Part shown: piece by piece, positions 57,466 through 64,000 of the stretch
Layout of the letters: every line of letters begins with the position of its first letter
How positions within the stretch are numbered: position 1 is the first letter of the stretch
DNA from: Gigaspora margarita
Lineage: Eukaryota; Glomeromycota; Glomeromycetes; Diversisporales; Gigasporaceae
Direction of reading: 5' to 3'
Assembly: GCA_009809945.1 (NCBI GenBank)
Contig: WTPW01000151.1
Span: 496,258-560,257, forward strand
DNA length: 64,000 nucleotides
The notes under the pieces: generated by a model
Databases searched by the model: none
What the model saw: the letters and a program-made list of their open reading frames with translations, nothing else
Told to the model about the DNA's origin: nothing
Translations under genes and position numbers: made by a program

Positions 57466-58268
57466 CTCTTCGTCTGTTATGCAGGCAAAGTTGTCTGCAA
57501 AATTTATTATTTGCATAATTGTTAAAAAAGTAGATAGGAGAGGTCCCCCTTAAATATAATTAAATTAATTCAGTTAGCATTATACAATACTTTGGCAAAG
57601 TATTAATTTTAAATTTGTCTTATTATAAATTTTTACTAACTAAAGATTATATTTTCGCCTATATATAAAATTATATCAAAAATATTAAAAATATTCAACA
57701 GTGAATAATTTTTGATCTATTGATCAATTTCAGATGATTTAACTACCAAAATAATCGTCTAAATGAGACGATTCTAATGAGCATAAAATCGCTAAAATTC
57801 TTCACAGAGTCCCAAGATCAATAATGTTTTATTTATATTACAAATTTTTATCAATCTTAGGAATATTAAAGATTTTTAATCTATTAATATTAATTTCAAT
57901 ATGGATAAATATAATAAATTAAACCCAACTTTAAACAATTTTTTTGAAAAATGTTAATTTTTTTATATTAAGTAAAACTTAAAATAAAATTTTAATAATA
58001 ATTTGGGGATCAAATATAATTAAAAAATTTTTAAAATTTAAAACTTTAATTATTTACTCTGATTTTATAGAAATAGATTAATTTTAACTTTGTATAAATT
58101 TATATAAAATATAGTTATTTATAATAATTTATCATTTAAAAACAAAATATAAAACTAAGAGAATATTATATTAAAAAATTAAATAAAGTTTTATAAAAAA
58201 AATTTTATAAAAATATTATATAACTTTTTGCAGGCAAATTTGCTTGCACCTAACTAACAAACGAAGAG
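57466..58268. mobile_element. Inverted-repeat element, about 800 bp
   Basis: CTCTTCGTCTGTTATGCAGG at the left is mirrored by TTGCACCTAACTAACAAACG then AAGAG at the right, with TTTGCAGGCAAA-type words just inside both ends. The interior is extremely AT-rich without coding sequence. No target duplication was established. Confidence 0.6.
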
Positions 58269-58329
58269 GTAGTCTAGCAATTATTGTAAAAATTACTATA
58301 ATATTGTGTAAATTACTGTACATGAAATA

Positions 58330-59330
58330 ATTGGAGTTAAAAATGATGAAAATAAGGAGGAATTGGAGTTGAAAAGGATGAGCATAAAACATTCATTTAT
58401 TATCAGAAACATATCATATTGGATATTTTTATAATGAAGGAATTGGAATTGAAAAGAATGAATATAAGGAATTCAATTATTATCAAAAGTCAGCAATGAC
58501 AGAATATTTAATGTTGGATATTTTGATCAGGATGGAATTGGAGTTAAAAAGGATGAGCATAATGCATTTGTTTATTATCAAAAATTTACAGAGTTGGGAA
58601 AAGTGATTGGAACATTTCTGGTTGGACTTTGTTTTCAACTTGGAATTGGAGTTGAAAAGGATGAATATAAGGCATTCATTTGTTATTAATATCAGCAAAG
58701 ATGGGACATGCCTGTGGAATATACACACTTGGTAGTTGTTATAAAAATGGAATTGGTATTGAAAAGAATGAATATAAGGCATTCATATATTCCAAAAATC
58801 TGCAGAAATGGGTGATGCTAATGGAATATTTAATTTTGGATATTGTTATAATGAAGGAATTTAAGTTGAAAAAGTGAATATAAGGCATTTGTTTGTTATC
58901 AAAATTCTCCTAGATGGGAGAAGCTATTAAAACATATATAATTGGACATTGTTATGAAAAAGAAATTGATGTTGAAAAGGATGAACATAAGGTATTTGCT
59001 TATTATCAAAAATTTGCGAGATGAGTAATGCTAAAGAAACATATAAAGTTGGATATTGTTATTTCATGGAATTGGAGTTGAAATAGATGACTATAAGGCA
59101 TTTGTTTATTATCAAAAATTTGCAGAGATAGGTGATACTTATGGAATAGTTGATGTTGGAATTTGTTATTAAGAAAAAGGATGAACATAAGACGTTTGTT
59201 ATTACCAAAAATTAGCAGATATGGGAAAGCTATTGGAATGTTGTTAGTTGCAAAATGTTATTGAAATGGAACTGGAAAACCAAGAGATCTAGGTAAAGCT
59301 GAATATTGGTTTCCAAAGGTAAATTTTAAT
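58330..59330 (+). pseudogene. Sel1-repeat protein gene, decayed
   Basis: About ten units of about 108 bp carry codons for the Sel1 pattern, such as GIGVEKDEYKAF, YYQKSAEMG and LGSCYKNGIGIEKNEYKAF. The best stretch is 58700-58790. The last unit ends GTGKPRDLGKAEYWF, the usual closing repeat. Frames change between units and stops are frequent, so no protein is made. Sel1 repeats form alpha-solenoids and in this fungal group are often joined to kinase domains; no kinase domain was found next to this one. The repeats are still clearly similar to one another, so decay is recent compared with the surrounding DNA. Confidence 0.85.
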
Positions 59331-60286
59331 TTAAGTTGAAGAGGAGTAGTGTGACATATCACAACCAAAATCACAAGATAAAGTGCAATAGAAATCTAAA
59401 ATAATTTGTTATTTAGGATAGAATTTAAGTTAGAAAATGGTTGCTAAAATTTTTTGAAAACTGATTTCATACAAAATTTTTTAAAAGATCAATACACCGG
59501 ATCTTGACATTTGATTAATAAATACTCATTCATTTCACATATATTTAAATATTTATTAACACCTTTACATTTTGCTAGTATATTTTTCTTTTTTGTTCGT
59601 GCTTGTACTTTTGTAGAAGGGCTACAAGCTTTTTATAAATAGTAAATTTGAGCTTTTTTTTTAAATAGTTCCTGTGAAGTTTTTGATTTGAGATCGTCAA
59701 AATATTTGCCTACTATACTCTTTTTTAGCAAGATCTACTTTGCGAATTAGAAAAAAAGTTCCTGGTGTTTTTAATATACTCTATACTAGTAATCAATACT
59801 AAATACTATTCAATGTAACTTTTATCAAATCCCTTGATCTGATCACGTACTAATAGAGTAACACCCACCCTCCCACCTTACAAACATGCAGTTTATATAC
59901 ACTTTCACAAGATGTCTTTGTAAAATACTGTATTTAATATCAGATAGACCCGTTCTAAGCCATTTCAATTTTTATTTTATCTATTTACTAAAATAGAATA
60001 GATTGTAATATAATGAACAAGTTTATTTGCCTGTGGCTTTGTTATAGAAATAATTTTATAAGCCAAATATACTACACATAATAGCAAAATCAATGTGACA
60101 AAACATACCAGGAACAGAGTATAAAGTATGTAGTGTATGGTTTAATAGTAAGCTAGGTGAAGTCGCAGATTCTAGGCATCTAATTTGATGATCATTACCG
60201 TGATTTTCTGTATTTTTATGTGAATTCCAGGAATGGAATACAATGAAGTATATGGTTATCTGAATAGTGAAATGATGTGTACAAAT
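59331..60286. other. Non-coding stretch
   Basis: Downstream of the Sel1 remnant no gene is seen. TAACACCCACCCTCCCACC at 59860 is a local C-rich patch in AT-rich sequence. No supported repeat or signal. Confidence 0.4.
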
Positions 60287-60538
60287 GGGCTATCCTCAAT
60301 AGAAATCAGGCAGATCTGCATTTGAAAAAAAATTAATTCCTTAACTTTCACAGCTCATATCTTGATGGATTTTAAAGCTAACTTGATAGTTTAATATTCA
60401 AAAAAAAGCTTATGTCTAAGTTTTTTTAAATATTAAACATCAAGTTAGCTTTAAAATCCATCAAGATATGAGCAATGAAAGTTAAGTATTAATTTTTTTT
60501 CAAATGTAAATCTGCCTGATTTCTATTGACGGCAGCCC
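60287..60538. mobile_element. GGGCT-ended foldback MITE with 4-bp duplication, copy 2
   Basis: The left arm from GGGCTATCC pairs with the right arm ending GGCAGCCC; inner arms TAGAAATCAGGCAGAT and ATCTGCCTGATTTCTA, and CTCATATCTTGATGGATTTT with its complement, are nearly perfect. AAAT lies on both sides (60283-60286, 60539-60542). The tip is near 60407. No coding sequence. Confidence 0.85.
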
Positions 60539-61204
60539 AAATACTAGCCTCTGTTTGGGTATAGCACTAAATGGATGTAACATGATTTAACTTTGCTTGT
60601 TTATAATTTTATATGATCAAGTTATTATTCTTTAACACTTTTAATTAGTTATACAACCTTTAATCAAAATGTTAAGACTAATATGTCGATGAGCAAGTTA
60701 TTATCAGAAATGTCATCAGGATTTAACAATTGTTTCAACATGATAGTATCAAATCAGCCTTAGCCACATATAGTATCATGTGCCGATTTAAGGTAAATCA
60801 CTAAAATTTTGCTAATTCTTGCGAGACTAGCTGACTTTATTGCAGATCACATGTGATATTTGGACTTTTATGGTTAGTCTAGTGCTTTGATTAAGGCTTC
60901 GTGTTAAGGGCAGAATTTTATTTTTTGTTTTTACTGGATAACATATGGTGAATTTAGGTTTTTATAAATATTAAATAGAATATATTGAAGGGTATAAATG
61001 GGAGGCAGTGGACTGTGGATATTAAGAGATGTTTATAAGGTTTTTTTTAGTTCAGAAGAGAGGATATTATCTTTTGTTTTCACTATTGCTCACCTTGGTA
61101 AAAACTGGCTCTATCTACCTCCCACCCTCATTTTAAGTGATCCGACAAGTATTAGTAGCATCAGTCTGGTTGGGCGATCTATTGGATAGTTAAGGATCCA
61201 TGAT
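60539..61204. other. Non-coding stretch
   Basis: A 63-codon open frame at 60998-61189 (MGGSGLWILRDVYKVFF) has no recognised family. No repeat or signal is supported. Confidence 0.35.
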
Positions 61205-61680
61205 TATAGTGCAGTACAAAGAGCTTTGCAGTTAGTTTTTTTGGCTCTGTGACTGCATCAGCAGTGCAAGGACCATCAATAGCAATTTGTGAGCTCTATA
61301 GCTATAGTGGTAGTGCACGACTCTTATTAGTGCATATAGTGTTCCAAATCGTTAGTTGGATAACCAACTAGTTGCCAACTTTCCAACTAATCGATTTGAA
61401 AAAAAATTTTAAACAATTAATATAATTCTGAGATATTCTGTTCAGACGAGCTGATCCGTATAGATTTCTTGGGTTTGAATGGCTAATTATCTAATAATAC
61501 CACGTGATATGAATAATCGATTAGTTGCAACTATAGTTGGCAACTAATCGATTGGCATATTTTTGGCAACTAGGAACTCTAAGTGCATAGTTAGGCTCTA
61601 TGGCTGCAGTGGCAGTACAAGGACCCTTATTAGTGAATAGTTAAACTCTGCGGCTGCAGTAACAGTGCAAGGACCTGAAA
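61205..61680. repeat. Degenerate tandem units interrupted by a MITE
   Basis: About four units of 65-75 bp contain GCTCTATGGCTGCAGTGGCA, GTRCAAGGACC and TTATTAGTGCATAGTTAG. The hAT-like element at 61337-61581 splits one unit at AGTGCATA. No coding role is seen. Confidence 0.65.
61337..61581. mobile_element. hAT-like word-repeat MITE (CAACTAATCGAT)
   Basis: Ends TAGTGTTCC and GGAACTCTA are inverted, flanked by a perfect 8-bp duplication AGTGCATA (61329-61336, 61582-61589). The word TTGGCAACTAATCGATT lies inside both ends in opposite orientation. The 245-bp element shares its word with 16528-16817 and 11750-12166. It has no coding sequence. Confidence 0.93.
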
Positions 61681-62029
61681 TAGATACTGTAGGATGACCT
61701 CAATTCTCTTTTTAGTATGTTAGCTATTTTTTTATGTTTATATTTCATGTAGCATATGGCGTGCAATTTAGAACCTTAGGGTTTAGGAAGTTAGGAATCA
61801 AGAGGTTATTGGTTTATGCATTTAATAGGTTTGGAGAATAATTGGTACAGGTTCATTAATTTGTTCTAGGCTAGAGGCTTTCGTTATAGATGTTGAAGTT
61901 TTGAGTATGTAATACAAGAGCTTGCCTGGATAGTGAACCTATTCCCAAATGTTTTTTCATCATATTGCAATAAAATAGCTGATTGGACAATAATAATTTA
62001 TAGTAAACCATCACAATAGTTAGTAAATT

Positions 62030-63170
62030 ATGTAACAACATTTTTTACATTAAATTGTGATAGAAACCACAACACTTAATTCGAATACGAACTACTAACA
62101 AGTTTTGTGATAAAGTTTTATGGCAAACTATAATAAGAATTAAGATAATTGATTCCAAAAACAACTAATTTAACTACATACCACTATAGCAAGTTATTTG
62201 TTTTGTTTTTCATTTTTGGCATAGTATATAACTAAAAAAACGTATATTGGGATTTCTGCTTCTGCTATCAGGAACCTACGCAATAGTTTGACTTACCTTT
62301 TTTTTTGCATTTGTTCCATTATGCATTTAGCAACTAGGCTTGACCAATAACTGTAGTCCTGGCAGGTAACACTGTTCAGTATTCTTGGTTTACTAATTAG
62401 CGATGCTAATCACACATGTAAATCATACTTTCATTACTGATCAGATTATTAATAGCCAAACTTACCCATACTTATATATAATATATGATTTGAGACAAAA
62501 GCTGCTCGATACTTACATATCAAAACAGTAATTATATTATAAGTTGCAACTAAGTCTTGTACTGAAATTTTTAACAATAGAAATCATGACTGTTAATTCC
62601 AATACAAATTGACTACTGCATACTGTGTTATTGCAGTAGCCTGTGTGCTGAATCGTATCAGAAGTCACAACCACAATTTCAATACAAACTGATTCAACTA
62701 CATGCAGTAATAGCAAATAAATTTTATATTAAATCTTGATAGAAATCACAACTGTTAATTTCAATACAAACTAAATCAATGCATACTAACTGTGCCACAA
62801 TAGCTTGTAAGTTTTATAACAAAATTTTTACGCTAATTTTTGATAGAATTTATGACTATACAAGCTAACTAAACTTTAAAAAAAATATACCATCTATATT
62901 ACCACAATTGTCAGTAAGATTTGCAACAAATTTTTTTATAGCAAACATGATAGTAATTTCAATACAAAAACTAATTCACATAATCTGCACCACAATTGTC
63001 ATTATTTTTTACAGCTAAATTGTTTGCAGTAAATTATAGTATTGTAGAATTCACAACTGTAATTTTAATGCAACATATGCATTATAATAGCAAGTTTATA
63101 ACAAAATTTTTATAATAAATTATAATAGAATTTTATAACAATGATTCAATACAACTTTAATGTGTACTGT
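62030..63170. repeat. Degenerate tandem array, about 95-110 bp units
   Basis: Around nine units contain TTGATAGAAATCACAACTGT, TAATTTCAATACAAACTAAT, TGCATACTGTG and AGTTTTATAACAAAATTTTT. Similarity between units is low, so the array is old. No gene is seen. Confidence 0.65.
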
Positions 63171-64000
63171 GTATTACTATAGTTGAATAGAAAACAATCA
63201 ACAAAAAATTCTACTTCCCAGATATTGGGAGTAGCAAATTATAGGAAAATTAAAACAGCAGAATGAAAAGTAATACCAACATCAAAAGGAAAACCCAAAG
63301 ACACTTTTAATAGCACCTATAAACTAAAGTAAGCATTAGTAAAGCTAAAACCAAGTACTACTAATAAAAACAAAAATCCTATGCAAAAAGTTTGCAATGT
63401 ACATTCTAGTATTCAAAAGAAAAAGGAAAACCCCAAGACTTTTTAACAAACCTATAAAAAAAAGATGTATTAATAACAGTTCACAAACCTGAAACTGTAA
63501 CAACTAATAAATTCAGTAAACTATGTTCTGGCAACTACAACAAAGGCAACACTATTTTAACAAGGCACTGGCAAGCAATGAAATGAATTGACAACACCAA
63601 ATCACAAAATGATGAAAACAAAATCCATGCAAATAATGACTTATAGCACAAAACATAATCAGGACCTACTTACTAAAATTGACAATGCTAAAATTGATGA
63701 TGCCAAAATCAATGATACTGAACATGGCAATATCTGAAGCAATAACACCAAAGACAATGGCACAAAACAAACACACTCACCAAATTTGAACATGTTAAAA
63801 GCTTTGAATGAAGAAAACTAATATTAGTTAAATGCAGTACAAAAAAAAAAGCAGGAAAAAATAGTGATTATTGATGATTACTAATTGTATATATCCTCAT
63901 AATCAGAGGTGCACCAAAATATAATTCTCATTCACAAATACAAAATTTTATAGTAAGGTTAGACCAACTGGATTTTGTGTTTATATTACCTCCCTCTCCC
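63171..64000. other. Non-coding right edge with local repeats
   Basis: Two units with AAAAGGAAAACCC, AAGACTTTTTAACA and ACCTATAAA lie at 63270-63480. Short iterations of AAAATTGATGATGCC occur at 63680-63720. No gene is recognised. Confidence 0.4.

Overview
The window is AT-rich, intron-bearing eukaryotic DNA. It looks like the accessory genome of an arbuscular mycorrhizal fungus (Glomeromycotina, Rhizophagus-like). That assignment rests on the mix of gene families (Sel1 repeats, SPRY-TPR proteins, TKL-like kinases with HKDLHSGN loops, F-box/LRR proteins, a cytochrome P450), the short GT-AG introns, and the very dense repeats. No rRNA, tRNA or CRISPR was seen.

Host genes are few. They are a cytochrome P450 with 11 exons (15966-18803, +); two tandem class I SAM-dependent methyltransferase paralogues (20904-21973 and 32651-33698, both -) with identical intron positions inside a segmental duplication; a protein kinase (37748-38863, -) with one frameshift, a GC-AG intron and no recognised first exon; a decayed SPRY-TPR gene (41642-45170, -) split by a 2.2 kb transposon; an intact single-exon 499-residue F-box/LRR gene (54216-55715, -); and a decayed Sel1-repeat gene (58330-59330, +). 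A FAR1/MULE transposase fossil lies at the left edge (51-394). A decayed Ty3/gypsy chromovirus with both LTRs and a 5-bp target duplication occupies 22584-27759 and separates the two methyltransferases.

Most of the rest is miniature DNA transposons, often nested, and many can be delimited to the base by target-site duplications. (1) Elements with hAT-type ends (YARNG) and 8-bp duplications whose interiors are built from one short iterated, usually palindromic word that differs from element to element (7039, 9302, 13719, 16528, 34932, 35625, 42459, 43756, 61337). (2) A family with ends starting CAGT and a 4-bp NTAT duplication: two 1.03 kb near-perfect palindromes (40059-41090, 47160-48189) and a 2.2 kb relative (48299-50525). 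(3) A second 4-bp family with GGGCT ends (44044, 60287). (4) TA-flanked pogo/mariner-like MITEs (784, 11392, 55926, 56365, 30268). (5) TWA-flanked Harbinger-like MITEs (28250, 57048). Two insertions have a matching empty site in a paralogous segment at 5822-6215, and the 47160 palindrome has one at 46299-46367.

Tandem arrays are also prominent: about 14 units of about 115 bp between the kinase and SPRY-TPR genes, interrupted by one of the palindromes, and degenerate arrays at 49.0-49.4, 61.2-61.7 and 62.0-63.2 kb. The right-hand 5 kb holds no recognisable gene. Annotation was done by eye, so TSD and TIR calls are direct readings, while family names rest on end sequence and duplication length only; no transposase for any MITE family was found here.
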